Positions 7,702 through 17,448 are shown, counted from the stretch's first letter. The stretch: 41,552 nucleotides of DNA from Chitinophagaceae bacterium (GCA_020847395.1 JADLCD010000131.1:1-41552); one strand, 5' to 3'. A program made the numbers and translations. The notes: a model not told the origin generated them from the sequence alone.

Positions 7702-9804
7702 TTAATTCACTCCTGCGCCTGGTTCAATCGCATTATCGGGGTTTACAAAATGCAATTTACCTGCTTTATCTTCCGCCATCAATATCATACCATTGCTTTC
7801 AATGCCACGCATTTTTCGTGGAGCGAGATTTGCAACTACTACCACCTGTTTGCCAACAATATCCTCGGGTTTAAAATGCATGGCAATACCCGATACTATT
7901 GTTCTTTTTTCAAAACCAAGATCAACTTCGAGTTTCAGTAGTTTATCTGCTTTTTCTACTTTTTCAGCAGCGGTAATTGTTGCTACTTTTAAATCAAGCT
8001 TTGCAAAATCGTCGTAAACAATTTCAGGTTTTTGTGCTGGCTTTTCTTCCATTATTTTTGTTTTTTCTTCTATTGCAGCTTGTGCCAAAGGGTTTACAGC
8101 ATTTGCTTTAAGCTTTTCTACCTGCGCGGCAATTTCAGTATCTTCAATTTTTCTGAATAATAATTCCGGTGCACGCAAAGTATATCCCACACTTAATAAT
8201 TTCAGGCTTCCGGCGTTTTCCCAATCCAGCATTTTATCAACCACCTTCATCATGTGCAACATTTTTTGCGCGGTAGCCGGCAAAAACGGGTTAATAAAAA
8301 TGGCAAGATTAGCCGTTAACTGTAAACTTAGGTGCAGGCAATTATCTATTTCCTTTTGTGCCAGTTCGGCAACGTCTCCGCCTTCAGATAATTTTTTTGC
8401 TTTAATCCAGGGCTCATTATCCTGCATGTATTTATTGCCCTTTCGGGAAAGATCAATCACTTCAAACAACGCTTCCTTGAATTTATATTCTTCAAGGCAT
8501 TTGGTAATTTTTTCCTTAGCAGTATTGATATCTTCTATTAATTGGTTGCCGGTGATATCAAGTATATCTTTATGCAACGGTGGCACTTTTCCGCCACATA
8601 GTTTATGCATTAATACAAAAGCACGATTCACAAAATTTCCGAATATAGCTACCAGCTCACTATTATTCCTGTCCTGGAAATCTTTCCAGGTAAAATCGTT
8701 ATCTTTTGTTTCCGGTGCATTAGCACAAAGCACATAACGAAGTACATCTTCACAGCCGGGAAAATCTTTCACATATTCATGCACCCACACGGCCCAGTTT
8801 CTGCTGGTAGATACTTTTTCACCTTCGATATTTAAAAATTCATTAGCCGGCACATTATCAGGCAATACAAAATTGCCATGTGCTTTCAGCATTGCGGGAA
8901 ATATGATACAATGAAATACTATATTATCTTTACCAATAAAATGCACCAATTTGGTATCTTCCTTACACCAGTAATCATTCCATTTATCCGTCAATTCTTT
9001 TGTTGCGCTGATATAACCAATAGGCGCATCAAACCAAACATACAATACTTTTCCTTCCGCGTCGGGCAATGGCACTTTCACACCCCAGTTGCTGTCTCTT
9101 GTCATGGCGCGGCTTTGCAAACCACCATCCAGCCAGCTCTTGCATTGTCCGTATACATTGTTTTTCCATTCTTTATGGTCTTCAAGCACCCATTGTTTCA
9201 GCCATTCTTCATAATGCTGCAAAGGAAAATACCAGTGCTTTGTTTTTCTTTTAACCGGCACAGCATCGCTCAATGTACTTTTAGGATTGATAAGTTGCTC
9301 GGGCGATAAAGTGCTTCCGCATTTTTCGCATTGGTCGCCGTAGGCATTAGGATTGCTGCATACCGGGCATGTTCCGGTAATATACCTGTCTGCTAAAAAT
9401 ACTTTGGCTTTTTCATCATAATACTGCTCCGTTTCTTTCTCTTCAAACAAACCATCATCGTATAACTTTTTGAAAAAGTCAGCGGAAGTTTTATGGTGAA
9501 CGGGGTTAGATGTACGCGAGTAAATATCGAAAGAGATATTCATCTGGCTGAAACTCTCTTTAATTAGCGCGTGATATTTATCAACAATCTGTTGCGGACT
9601 TACGCCTTCCTTCATTGCACGAATAGTAATAGGCACGCCATGTTCATCACTCCCTCCAACAAATTTTATATCTCTTTTTTGGGCACGCTGGTAGCGCGCA
9701 TATATATCCGCAGGTATAAAACATCCTGCCAGGTGACCGATATGCACAGGCCCGTTGGCATAAGGCAATGCCGCTGTAACCAATATTCTTTTATACGCTT
9801 TCAT
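7702..9804 (-). CDS. metG: Methionyl-tRNA synthetase
   Basis: A 700-residue cytoplasmic enzyme that charges tRNA-Met. The class I signature HIGH is at 21-24. The zinc ribbon has CPVC (146-149) and CEKC (159-162). The KMSKS loop reads KVSTS (330-334). The catalytic domain is followed by the helical anticodon-binding domain and a C-terminal Trbp111-type tRNA-binding domain from about 595 ([31 protein letters not shown]), which usually mediates dimerisation. Length fits metG enzymes carrying this extra domain. A -7 element (TACTTTTG on the minus strand, 9822-9829) just upstream implies a very short leader. No T-box or other riboswitch is visible. Confidence 0.97.
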   Translation of the reverse strand: MKAYKRILVTAALPYANGPVHIGHLAGCFIPADIYARYQRAQKRDIKFVGGSDEHGVPITIRAMKEGVSPQQIVDKYHALIKESFSQMNISFDIYSRTSNPVHHKTSADFFKKLYDDGLFEEKETEQYYDEKAKVFLADRYITGTCPVCSNPNAYGDQCEKCGSTLSPEQLINPKSTLSDAVPVKRKTKHWYFPLQHYEEWLKQWVLEDHKEWKNNVYGQCKSWLDGGLQSRAMTRDSNWGVKVPLPDAEGKVLYVWFDAPIGYISATKELTDKWNDYWCKEDTKLVHFIGKDNIVFHCIIFPAMLKAHGNFVLPDNVPANEFLNIEGEKVSTSRNWAVWVHEYVKDFPGCEDVLRYVLCANAPETKDNDFTWKDFQDRNNSELVAIFGNFVNRAFVLMHKLCGGKVPPLHKDILDITGNQLIEDINTAKEKITKCLEEYKFKEALFEVIDLSRKGNKYMQDNEPWIKAKKLSEGGDVAELAQKEIDNCLHLSLQLTANLAIFINPFLPATAQKMLHMMKVVDKMLDWENAGSLKLLSVGYTLRAPELLFRKIEDTEIAAQVEKLKANAVNPLAQAAIEEKTKIMEEKPAQKPEIVYDDFAKLDLKVATITAAEKVEKADKLLKLEVDLGFEKRTIVSGIAMHFKPEDIVGKQVVVVANLAPRKMRGIESNGMILMAEDKAGKLHFVNPDNAIEPGAGVN

Positions 9805-9821
9805 ATTTTAATAAAGGATTG

Positions 9822-9829
9822 CAAAAGTA
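9822..9829 (-). promoter_or_regulatory. Bacteroidota -7 promoter element for metG
   Basis: TACTTTTG on the minus strand matches TAnnTTTG exactly and ends 18 bases before the metG start codon. Confidence 0.5.
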
Positions 9830-9903
9830 AAGCAATATGGCGAATAAGTAAATTGAAGCTCAGCACTCCCTTTTTGTTACTACTTGTTTTAAAATCAATC
9901 AAA

Positions 9904-10371
9904 TTATGCTTTAACAGATTTAAATGATCCTATGCCAAGATTAAAAAAATAAATTAATTGAGTTAACACTAACAAAATAAGAATTTTGAGATTGATTTTC
10001 AATTGAGCAATCCTGAAAGAAAACAAGTCAAAGTTTTCCAGTTCAGAATAATCATAATATCTCCTCGGCATGCCCGCAAAACCATTATTTCCCATAACAG
10101 TTTTAAGTAAAATAAAAACAAATGCAATTGTTAGTACGGTATGTATCCAAGTGAGAACTGAAGAATATAAAAGCTTTTTTGTAAAGGTATATAATGTATA
10201 GAGGGAGGAAAGCTGCACAATTAAAAAACAATAAAATATTGTGTTGCCCAAAGCCTGCTCCGACCCAATAAAATGAAAATCTCCTGCTTTTATTTCATCA
10301 ATAAAGGCTATAAAAACAATGATTATTACAGGAATAAAAAGAATATATGGTTTAGTTTTAAGGTGTTTCAT
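9904..10371 (-). CDS. Hypothetical four-helix membrane protein
   Basis: A 155-residue protein that I do not recognise. Four hydrophobic segments can be seen at about 7-25, 42-64, 69-92 and 127-149, so it is probably an inner-membrane protein with both ends on the same side. The loop between helices 3 and 4 is polar (GMPRRYYDYSELENF). It lies between metG (99-bp gap) and the AlkB-like gene (69-bp gap), all on the minus strand, so co-transcription with the AlkB-like gene is possible. No enzymatic motif is visible. Confidence 0.6.
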   Translation of the reverse strand: MKHLKTKPYILFIPVIIIVFIAFIDEIKAGDFHFIGSEQALGNTIFYCFLIVQLSSLYTLYTFTKKLLYSSVLTWIHTVLTIAFVFILLKTVMGNNGFAGMPRRYYDYSELENFDLFSFRIAQLKINLKILILLVLTQLIYFFNLGIGSFKSVKA

Positions 10372-10440
10372 CTACTTCCAAATTCATAGTAAAATACTTG
10401 AATTTACAATAGATTGTATAGCATATCATAAAATTCTATA

Positions 10441-11070
10441 TTACCCAACAATAGTTCTGAATGTTAGATTCACTCTTGGCTTACTTACCAGTTTGGTTGG
10501 AGGCAAACGATGCAACCAATGCGTTTGCGTGATACCTTTCATCATTAAAAGACTGCCGTGTTCAAGCAGTAACTCAATCTTTTGTTTAGTTTGTTTATGT
10601 TTGAAAGCAAATTTTCGCTCTGCTCCGAAAGTTAAGGACGCTATAGTACCATCTTTTTTTAAATCGGGCTCTCCATCACTATGCCAGGACATACCCTCAT
10701 CTCCATTATGATACAGGTTAAGCAAACAGGAATTGAATGTTTCACCACTTTCCTGCTCTGTTATATCTTTCAGATCAAGCAGGTCATTCGTCCACGGCAA
10801 GGCAATTTTTATTATGTTAGAATAAGTATACTCAAAAGGTTTATCACCATACCACGCCACTTTTCTTTTGGTAATTATCTTCTTCCCGAATATAACAGCT
10901 TCATCATTTCGCCATGCGATAGTATCAAGTAGTGATTTTAAATAGTAATCTGCTTTTTCTTTTGAGAATAACCTGCCATAATACTGCACTATTCCATCGT
11001 GCGGAAGGAGGTTTTCATTTTTATCCATCAAACTACTGAACAAATCCATCTTTTCAAATTTTATACTCAT
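10441..11070 (-). CDS. AlkB-type 2-oxoglutarate/Fe(II) dioxygenase
   Basis: A 209-residue protein of the AlkB family, closest in layout to the ALKBH2/3-type bacterial members. These enzymes remove methyl groups from alkylated bases in DNA or RNA using Fe(II), O2 and 2-oxoglutarate. The iron ligands are visible as His130 and Asp132 (SWHSDGE) and His187 (WLHRLP). The 2-oxoglutarate-binding arginines are Arg199 and Arg205 in RVNLTFR. NLYHNGDEGMSWHSD, ASLTFGAERKF and HGSLLMMKG are the usual jelly-roll strands. A second start at Met8 would also work. The gene stands apart from other repair genes here. Substrate preference cannot be read from the sequence. Confidence 0.93.
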   Translation of the reverse strand: MSIKFEKMDLFSSLMDKNENLLPHDGIVQYYGRLFSKEKADYYLKSLLDTIAWRNDEAVIFGKKIITKRKVAWYGDKPFEYTYSNIIKIALPWTNDLLDLKDITEQESGETFNSCLLNLYHNGDEGMSWHSDGEPDLKKDGTIASLTFGAERKFAFKHKQTKQKIELLLEHGSLLMMKGITQTHWLHRLPPTKLVSKPRVNLTFRTIVG

Positions 11071-11313
11071 TTTTTATGTAAAGCCCGCATGGGTAATATT
11101 CATTTTTAATGGCATCACCTTAAGTCAAAAACAAATTTCAGCAATTCATTTTATTATAAAAATTGGCATTACGTATTTGAGAATATAATACGATCATGGA
11201 TCGGTAATCGTTATGAAAAATTTATAATGCTAATATACCTTGAGTTGAAGTGGGCTAAAATCTGGTATTTACGTGAATGAATATTGTCTTTCAAATAATA
11301 TATATACCTGTAA

Positions 11314-11338
11314 AATAAATAAGCAAGGCTTATTTATT
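11314..11338. repeat. Perfect AT-rich hairpin
   Basis: AATAAATAAGC (11314-11324) and GCTTATTTATT (11328-11338) are exact inverse complements around a 3-base loop. It is not followed by a long T-run on either strand, so it is a weak terminator at best; it could also be a regulator site. Confidence 0.4.
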
Positions 11339-11378
11339 ACCTAAGGGCGAGAGAAGCGGCTAATGTAGAAACAGGGAT

Positions 11379-11413
11379 AAAAAAAATAAGGCCAGCCCTA
11401 GAAAGAGCCAGCC
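11379..11413 (-). terminator. Terminator of the ECF sigma operon
   Basis: Read on the minus strand, GGCTGGCTC pairs with GGGCTGGCC through nine pairs including three G-U wobbles around a 6-base loop. A T-rich run ending in eight T's follows. It lies 73 bases past the stop of the Spy-like gene, the last gene of the minus-strand run. Confidence 0.6.
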
Positions 11414-11485
11414 GTTGCTAACCTATGAAAAACACCAAGTTAAAATTAGGTAAAATATTTTGTATTTAAAAAATCATTTGTCGGT

Positions 11486-11893
11486 TTATCTTCTTTGCCT
11501 GCCGGCTCCTCTTTCTTTTAGCCTGTTATTCATTTCTTTCTTCACCAGCATTTTAAATCTATCCTCGGCATTATAGAATTTTTGGGCTCTTTCATTATCT
11601 AAAACAGTGGCAAAACTCTTTTTATATTTTTTTCTTATATCCAGAATTTTCTGCTCCTTATCCAGTTGATCCGCGCCAGCACTTTCCATAATTCCTGCTT
11701 TAAGTTCTTTCCTATACTGGTTAAAAACCGGCCAAAATTTTTCAGCCTCTTCAGGAGTAAGTTGCAGTTGCCGGGTAAAATATGCAATCTCAAGAGATTT
11801 TATTCTTTCACCTTTTTCCGGTTCAATAACCTGCGCATGAGTTAGCAAGGTTGCAAATGTAATAAATCCAAAAAGTATAAAAATTTTTTTCAC
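11486..11893 (-). CDS. Exported Spy/CpxP-like protein
   Basis: A 135-residue protein with a cleavable signal peptide (KKIFILFGFITFATLLTHAQ, mature end about residue 21). The mature part is short, helical and highly charged. It contains LQLTPEEAEKFWPVFNQYRKEL, which resembles the LTxxQ region of Spy/CpxP periplasmic chaperone-like and sensor proteins, and ends with a basic tail (GRQRR). In Bacteroidota such proteins often follow an ECF sigma/anti-sigma pair, as here (72-bp gap). It is probably periplasmic and may act as the output or feedback sensor of that sigma system. The function is an inference. Confidence 0.7.
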   Translation of the reverse strand: MKKIFILFGFITFATLLTHAQVIEPEKGERIKSLEIAYFTRQLQLTPEEAEKFWPVFNQYRKELKAGIMESAGADQLDKEQKILDIRKKYKKSFATVLDNERAQKFYNAEDRFKMLVKKEMNNRLKERGAGRQRR

Positions 11894-11965
11894 GGAAAAA
11901 TATTTAAAAAATTATGGCTTCAATGAATATTATTTTTCGGATTAAAGTTTTTAATAAAACGTAAC

Positions 11966-12625
11966 CTATAACGATATGTCAAGGCTGGGATCCTGAGCAT
12001 AAACTATCAAGTCTTCATCAGGAATTTCATGTAAAATATTGGATAACCTTTTGTCATCAAGATCTAAAACTGCAACATCATAAAATGTGGTTTCAACACT
12101 GTCGATAGACGCAGATTTTTCCGGCATACCGGAAAGATATCCTTCAAGGGCATCATCCGATATCTTGTTAAAATCATCATCAGTGTGCTTGTTATTTTGT
12201 GCAGCAGCAACACCAGAATGGTTTTTAGTAAAATTATTATTTATAAAAAAAATAGCGCTTATACCAATAAACCCGGTTATGGCAGCGGCAACCGCATATT
12301 TTATCCATTTGCTTTTTGAAGATATTGAGCGAACAGGGGTTAATGTTTCCTCTTCTGTGGAAATCTGACTTTTCAGGTTGTCAAAATAATTATCTGGTAA
12401 GGAAAAAGGTTGATTGTGTTTTAATGACGCCAGGAATGGTGAAAGTATTTCTATTTCTTCTTTCGCAGAAGAATAAATACCGTTATTATATATATGCTTC
12501 AATATTTTTTCGGGAAATTCAGAGAAATAGCCTTCAGGTACTGAAAAAAGATTGTTTTTTTCAATACCTGCAACCAATGCACTTATTTCTTTCAATTCTG
12601 CTACTATATCAAGGGCTTGTTTCAT
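11966..12625 (-). CDS. Probable membrane anti-sigma factor
   Basis: A 219-residue protein with one transmembrane helix (about 109-129, YAVAAAITGFIGISAIFFI) between a cytoplasmic N-terminal part and an acidic C-terminal part. The N-terminal half has two similar segments, VPEGYFSEFPEKIL (about 29-42) and LPDNYFDNLKSQI (about 77-89), a repeated motif often seen in Bacteroidota proteins encoded next to ECF sigma factors. It starts 32 bp after the sigma factor gene and is followed by the Spy-like gene, the usual sigma / anti-sigma / effector order. I see no zinc-binding HxxxCxxC motif, so it is not of the ZAS class. The role is inferred from position and topology. Confidence 0.65.
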   Translation of the reverse strand: MKQALDIVAELKEISALVAGIEKNNLFSVPEGYFSEFPEKILKHIYNNGIYSSAKEEIEILSPFLASLKHNQPFSLPDNYFDNLKSQISTEEETLTPVRSISSKSKWIKYAVAAAITGFIGISAIFFINNNFTKNHSGVAAAQNNKHTDDDFNKISDDALEGYLSGMPEKSASIDSVETTFYDVAVLDLDDKRLSNILHEIPDEDLIVYAQDPSLDISL

Positions 12626-12657
12626 AGATTGTTAAGACTAAGTTATAGCCTAATGGT

Positions 12658-13212
12658 TTAATGATTAAGTATAAAATCCTCTATCTTTTTTACTGCATGA
12701 TGATAACTGGCTTTTAAAGCTCCTTCAGAAGTATCTAAAACTTTGCTCATCTCTTCATAAGGCATCTCATCATAATAGCGGAGATTGAATACAAGTCTCT
12801 GTTTTTCAGGAAGTTGCTGTATTGCCATCTGAAGCTTCCACTCAGCTTTATTAGCATCAAAATCTTTTTCAGCCTGTAGTTTAGCTGCTACCGGACTTTC
12901 TTCATTATCAATTGATACGGAAGATTTTCTTTTTAGTTGCTCCAGGTAAGTGAGAGATTCATTCGTGGCAATTCTGTACAGCCAGGTATACAATTGGGAG
13001 TCTTCCCGGAAATTCTCCAATCCATTCCATACTTTAATGCATACGTTTTGTAAAACATCATTGGCATCTTCATGCTGAACAACAAGGCGGCGTATATGCC
13101 AGTAAAGCTTTTCCTGGTATTTTTTTAAAATGGCAGTGAAAGCTTTTTCCTTTGTGGCCGGATTACGAAATTCCTGCAATAATAAAATGTCATCGGAATG
13201 GCTGTTACCCAT
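12658..13212 (-). CDS. ECF-family RNA polymerase sigma factor
   Basis: A 184-residue group 4 sigma factor. Region 2 is clear (YWHIRRLVVQHEDANDVLQN, then VWNGLENFREDSQLYTWLYR, for -10 recognition). Region 4 has LPEKQRLVFNLRYYDEMPYE and the helix-turn-helix EMSKVLDTSEGALKASYHHA for -35 recognition. Between them lies a linker of about 40 residues. The start is 20 bp after the transketolase-half stop, so it may be read from the long rmlA-galE run, although sigma factors usually also have their own autoregulated promoter. Downstream lie a probable anti-sigma factor and a Spy-like protein, pointing to an envelope-stress role. Confidence 0.93.
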   Translation of the reverse strand: MGNSHSDDILLLQEFRNPATKEKAFTAILKKYQEKLYWHIRRLVVQHEDANDVLQNVCIKVWNGLENFREDSQLYTWLYRIATNESLTYLEQLKRKSSVSIDNEESPVAAKLQAEKDFDANKAEWKLQMAIQQLPEKQRLVFNLRYYDEMPYEEMSKVLDTSEGALKASYHHAVKKIEDFILNH

Positions 13213-13232
13213 GCATCAAAAATTTGCAAATG

Positions 13233-14189
13233 TTATTTGCGCTTAATTACTCTTTCAGCAGCGGCAACAATATCAGGAGTATCCAAACCATACTTTTTCA
13301 ACAGCTCCAGCGGTTTGCCACTTTCTCCAAAAGTATCTTTGGTTCCAACATATTCAATTGGTATAGGAAAATTCTTTACAGCTACCTGTGCAACAGCGTC
13401 ACCTAAACCACCGATAATATTGTGCTCTTCAACAGTTACCGCGCATTTGGTTTTGCGTATGGATTTGATTATTGCTTCCTCATCCAAAGGCTTAATGGTG
13501 TGTATATTCACTACTTCCACACTTAGCCCTTTATCCTGTAATATTATACCGGCTTCAATAGCTTTCCATACCATATGCCCGCAGGCAAAAATGGATACAT
13601 CTGTACCTTCAGAAAAAAACTGCGCTTTTCCAATCTCAAATTTTTGATCGGCAGCGGTAAAAATGGGCCAAACGGGTCTGCCAAAGCGCAGGTATACCGG
13701 GCCAACAAAGTCTGCTATAGCAATCGTAGCCGCTTTAGTTTGATTATAGTCGCAGGGAACTATTACAGTCATTCCCGGCAACATTTTCATCAAACCTATA
13801 TCTTCCAGTATCTGGTGGGTAGCGCCATCTTCACCCAATGTTAAACCTGCATGGGAGGCGCAAATTTTTACATTTTTATTTGAATAAGCCACAGACTGGC
13901 GTATCTGGTCGTATACACGCCCGGTTGAAAAGTTGGCGAAAGTAGTGGTAAAAGGAATTTTACCGCCAATAGTTAAACCTGCCGCAATACCTATCATATT
14001 AGCCTCGGCTATGCCGCACTGTATAAACCTGTCAGGGAAATCTTTAATAAACGCATTAAGTTTCATGGAGCCGGCAAGATCGGCAGTAAGCGCTACCACG
14101 TTTGGGTTCTTTTTTCCCAATTCATAAATTCCATCACCAAAACCGCTTCTTGTATCTTTTTGTCCGCTTACCTGTATTTCTTTCAGCAT
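13233..14189 (-). CDS. Transketolase C-terminal half (split-type)
   Basis: A 318-residue protein containing only the pyrimidine-binding and C-terminal domains of transketolase. CGIAEANMIGIAAG carries the Glu (about residue 62) that activates thiamine diphosphate. FTTTFANFSTGRVYDQIRQSV, ASHAGLTLGEDGATHQ and a C-terminal GHMVWKAIEAGIIL domain follow. Transketolase moves two-carbon units in the pentose phosphate pathway. Split forms need a separate diphosphate-binding subunit of roughly 280 residues, usually encoded next door; here the neighbours are galE and an ECF sigma factor and no partner is in the window. Related split enzymes serve other ThDP pathways, so the exact reaction is uncertain. 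Confidence 0.85.
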   Translation of the reverse strand: MLKEIQVSGQKDTRSGFGDGIYELGKKNPNVVALTADLAGSMKLNAFIKDFPDRFIQCGIAEANMIGIAAGLTIGGKIPFTTTFANFSTGRVYDQIRQSVAYSNKNVKICASHAGLTLGEDGATHQILEDIGLMKMLPGMTVIVPCDYNQTKAATIAIADFVGPVYLRFGRPVWPIFTAADQKFEIGKAQFFSEGTDVSIFACGHMVWKAIEAGIILQDKGLSVEVVNIHTIKPLDEEAIIKSIRKTKCAVTVEEHNIIGGLGDAVAQVAVKNFPIPIEYVGTKDTFGESGKPLELLKKYGLDTPDIVAAAERVIKRK

Positions 14190-14219
14190 AAAAATTTCTT
14201 TAGTTGCGCAAAATATGGA

Positions 14220-15278
14220 TTAATTCAACTGTATATTTTTTCCTGTAAATAATTTTTCATCCTCTTTCAACTTCTGTTCCCATTTCCAGGCAGTTCCCAG
14301 TATATCTTCAAGGTTATATAAAGGTTGCCACCCTAAAACAGATTTGGCTTTATCATTATTGGCATATATGGCAATAACATCTCCCGGGCGGTTGGCCCCG
14401 ATAGTATAGTTTAATTTAATGCCCGTAACTTTTTCAAAAGCTTTAATGGTTTCCAGTACGGTTATACCTTCTCCTGTACCAAGATTAAATATTTCCGGGT
14501 TTGCTGTGTTTTTATTATTGATAAGAAATTCCAGCGCCAGCGTATGCGCATGTGCAAGATCTGATACGTGAATAAAATCTCTTACACAAGAACCGTCTCT
14601 TGTTGAATATTTGTCGCCAAAAACTGTAATGCCCGGTATTTTGCCAATAGCACTTTGAGTAATAACAGGCACAAGATTTTGTGGTTTATCAATCGGTAAT
14701 TCACCGATAAGCGCAGAAGAGTGTGCGCCCGCCGGGTTGAAATATCTCAGCAAAATACATTTGGTACCCTTATTCGCCTTAGTAAACTCGCCAATAATCT
14801 GTTCGCCCATTTGTTTGGTATAACCATAGGGAGATTCTGCCGGTTTGGTGGGTGTTTCTTCAGTAACGGGAATACTGTCAGGGTTACCATATACTGTGCA
14901 GGAAGATGAGAAAACGAAATATGGTATTTTGAAATTCTCAACACACTTTAACAGGTTGATTAAAGACAGGAGATTATTTTCAAAATACATTAATGGTTTT
15001 TGAACTGATTCTCCAACTGCCTTATATGCCGCAAAATGAATAATGCCTGCTATATCTTCATTCTCTTCAAATACTGCGTTCGTATCATTAAAATCACATA
15101 AATCAACTTTATAGTTTTTCACTTTTTTACCGGTGATTTTTTCAACACCTTCTAATAAAAAAGTAGAAGAACGGGAATTGTCATCAATAGATATTACATC
15201 AAACCCATTATTGATTAAATCAACAATTGTATGTGAGCCTATATAGCCGCAGCCACCCGTTACCAAAATTTTTTTCAT
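14220..15278 (-). CDS. galE: UDP-glucose 4-epimerase
   Basis: A 352-residue short-chain dehydrogenase-type epimerase that interconverts UDP-glucose and UDP-galactose with bound NAD. The NAD loop is TGGCGYIG (7-14) and the catalytic pair is Tyr151-Lys155 in YGYTK. SSSCTVYG (124-131) supplies the active-site Ser/Thr. NPAGAHSSALIGE and a C-terminal NRPGDVIAIYAN segment match GalE. It lies 18 bp after rmlA and 30 bp before the transketolase half, a sugar-nucleotide run that supplies surface polysaccharide synthesis. Confidence 0.95.
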   Translation of the reverse strand: MKKILVTGGCGYIGSHTIVDLINNGFDVISIDDNSRSSTFLLEGVEKITGKKVKNYKVDLCDFNDTNAVFEENEDIAGIIHFAAYKAVGESVQKPLMYFENNLLSLINLLKCVENFKIPYFVFSSSCTVYGNPDSIPVTEETPTKPAESPYGYTKQMGEQIIGEFTKANKGTKCILLRYFNPAGAHSSALIGELPIDKPQNLVPVITQSAIGKIPGITVFGDKYSTRDGSCVRDFIHVSDLAHAHTLALEFLINNKNTANPEIFNLGTGEGITVLETIKAFEKVTGIKLNYTIGANRPGDVIAIYANNDKAKSVLGWQPLYNLEDILGTAWKWEQKLKEDEKLFTGKNIQLN

Positions 15279-15296
15279 GTTGAATAAAAATTTATC

Positions 15297-16157
15297 TCAA
15301 GATACTAAGTTCAACAAATATTCGCCGTAACCGCTTTTAATAAGGGGTTGTGCAATTTTTTGTAATTGTTCTTTATTTATAAATCCTTTTCTGTAAGCTA
15401 TTTCTTCAATACAGGCAATTTTTATTCCCTGCCGCTGCTCAATTACCTGCACAAATAAAGATGCCTGCATCAGTGAATCAAATGTTCCCGTATCTAACCA
15501 GGCTGTTCCCCTGTCAAGCACAGAAACTTTCAATTTTCCTTCCTGAAGATATTCCCTGTTTATATCTGTAATTTCATATTCACCTCTTGGTGATGGCTTT
15601 AAATTTTTGGCGATACGGATTACATCATTATCGTAAAAATATATGCCTGGTATAGCGTAATTGCTTTTGGGTTTAGCAGGCTTTTCTTCAATAGAAAGTG
15701 CATTCATGTTTTCATCAAATTCCACCACGCCATATCTTTCCGGGTCGCTTACCTGGTAAGCATATACTATACCACCATCCGGATTGCTATTGCCACTGAG
15801 CTGGCGGCCAAGTCCTGCACCATAAAAAATATTATCTCCTAAAACAAGCGCTACTTTTTCTTTGCCGATAAATGATTCGCCAATAACAAAAGCCTGCGCT
15901 AATCCGTTTGGAACAGCTTGTTCCGCATAAGAAAAATCCAACCCTAACTGGCTGCCATCGCTAAACAATTTTTTGAATTGCGGTAAATCGTGCGGCGTAG
16001 AAATGATTAAAATATCGCGTATACCCGCAAGCATCAGGGTTGATAATGGATAATATATCATAGGCTTATCATACACAGGCATAATCTGCTTGCTGATAGC
16101 ATATGTAATGGGATGCAGGCGGGTACCAGACCCTCCCGCAAGGATAATACCTTTCAT
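15297..16157 (-). CDS. rmlA: Glucose-1-phosphate thymidylyltransferase
   Basis: A 286-residue nucleotidyltransferase making dTDP-glucose from dTTP and glucose-1-phosphate. [14 protein letters not shown] (3-16) is the nucleotide loop; [28 protein letters not shown] and the [14 protein letters not shown] strands are all standard. Length matches the short RmlA class. A good ribosome-binding sequence (AGGGAG on the minus strand) precedes the start. rmlB, rmlC and rmlD are not adjacent, so the dTDP-rhamnose genes are either elsewhere or the product feeds another dTDP-sugar. It appears to lead the six-gene minus-strand run ending at 11486. Confidence 0.95.
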   Translation of the reverse strand: MKGIILAGGSGTRLHPITYAISKQIMPVYDKPMIYYPLSTLMLAGIRDILIISTPHDLPQFKKLFSDGSQLGLDFSYAEQAVPNGLAQAFVIGESFIGKEKVALVLGDNIFYGAGLGRQLSGNSNPDGGIVYAYQVSDPERYGVVEFDENMNALSIEEKPAKPKSNYAIPGIYFYDNDVIRIAKNLKPSPRGEYEITDINREYLQEGKLKVSVLDRGTAWLDTGTFDSLMQASLFVQVIEQRQGIKIACIEEIAYRKGFINKEQLQKIAQPLIKSGYGEYLLNLVS

Positions 16158-16246
16158 CAGTTAACTCCCTTTATTTATTACTGTTTAATAAAAATATAGC
16201 GGGGGCGAAGATACCCTGTTTTGCCTAATATGAAAACAGCTAATTA

Positions 16247-17440
16247 TCAAAAAAAGAAATGAGAGATATAATATATCAATCCTGCCATTAATGCACTGAT
16301 GGGAATGGTAATTATCCATGCCCAAAGTAAGTTAACCGTTACGCCCCAGCGCACGGCAGATAATCTTTTAGTGGCGCCCACACCCATAATGGATCCTGCA
16401 ATGGTATGCGTGGTACTTACCGGTATTTTAAGATGTTCTGTAAGAAAGAGTGTAATGGCGCCTGCAGTTTCGGCTGCAACACCTTCAAAAGGCGTTACCT
16501 TGGTAATGCGGCTGCCCATGGTTTTTACAATTTTCCAGCCACCGCTCAATGTACCGAACGCAATAGCGGTATAACAGGAAATGGGTACCCATGTAGGCAT
16601 TTGCTCAAACTCCTGTATGTTGCCGTGGGCAATTAAAGCAACCGTAATTATACCCATTACTTTTTGCGCATCATTACCACCGTGCCCAATACTGAAGGCT
16701 GCTGAAGAAACTAATTGCAAACGTTTAAACCAAACTGTGGATTTATGCGCATTCAGCCGGCTGAGGTAAAGGGTAAAAATACACATCACCGTCATGATAA
16801 ACCCAATGAGCACCATCTTGAAGTTATTCGAATGGAAGATTACTTTAAGTATATAGCTGTTATAATGAGAAGTAAGTTTTGCCGGATCAAATTCCATAGT
16901 GTTGTATAAAATAATGATTACAACAAGCAGCACGCATAACGAAAAAATCTTTGGCCATATACTTTTCCTGAAGGAATTAATAAACCAGAGCGATATGATA
17001 AATGCCATGATCATACCTATAAGCGGCGCAAGAAGTATAAATGCTACGATTTGTAAAACCGGTGCTATATTAATTGATTGAAAGCCGGCATGTGCTATGG
17101 CAGCGCCTGCAAAACCACCAATAAGCGTATGCGATGAAGATGAGGGAATACCAAACCACCAGGTAAGCAGGTTCCAGATGATAGCTGCCGAAAGCCCTGC
17201 TAAAATTACCTGTAAGGTGATATAGCTTTCCTTAACCGTTTTGGCAATAGTATTTGCAACACCGTGATCTTTAAAAATAAAAAAAGCAATAAAGTTGAAT
17301 AAGGCAGCCCATAATACCGCCTGAAATGGTGTAAGCACTTTTGTGGATACGATAGTAGCTATAGAATTAGCGGCATCATGAAATCCATTAATATAATCGA
17401 AGATAAGCGCAAGAACTATAATGATTACTAACAAGGTCAT
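16247..17440 (-). CDS. PiT-family inorganic phosphate transporter
   Basis: A 397-residue inner-membrane low-affinity phosphate transporter (Pi with H+ or Na+). The two inverted-half signatures are visible: GFHDAANSIATIVSTKVLTP near the N-terminus and SIGHGGNDAQKVMG in the second half. SSSHTLIGGFAGAAIAHAG and STTHTIAGSIMGVGATKR are the paired repeats. About ten hydrophobic segments are present. It follows the DUF47 gene by 70 bp, the common DUF47-PiT pairing. A 17-bp stem lies between the two genes. Confidence 0.95.
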   Translation of the reverse strand: MTLLVIIIVLALIFDYINGFHDAANSIATIVSTKVLTPFQAVLWAALFNFIAFFIFKDHGVANTIAKTVKESYITLQVILAGLSAAIIWNLLTWWFGIPSSSSHTLIGGFAGAAIAHAGFQSINIAPVLQIVAFILLAPLIGMIMAFIISLWFINSFRKSIWPKIFSLCVLLVVIIILYNTMEFDPAKLTSHYNSYILKVIFHSNNFKMVLIGFIMTVMCIFTLYLSRLNAHKSTVWFKRLQLVSSAAFSIGHGGNDAQKVMGIITVALIAHGNIQEFEQMPTWVPISCYTAIAFGTLSGGWKIVKTMGSRITKVTPFEGVAAETAGAITLFLTEHLKIPVSTTHTIAGSIMGVGATKRLSAVRWGVTVNLLWAWIITIPISALMAGLIYYISHFFF

Positions 17441-17448
17441 ACAAACAG

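Larger units (their letters stand above)
11071..11485. other. 415-bp intergenic region without a gene
   Basis: No reading frame of note and no tRNA. It contains a perfect 11-bp hairpin with a 3-base loop (11314-11338) and the minus-strand terminator of the ECF operon (11379-11413). The AlkB gene's promoter should also lie here, but no clean TAnnTTTG is seen on the minus strand. Confidence 0.5.

Noticed and set aside
15297-16157. Complete dTDP-rhamnose cluster
   Set aside because: Only rmlA is present; rmlB, rmlC and rmlD are not in the window.
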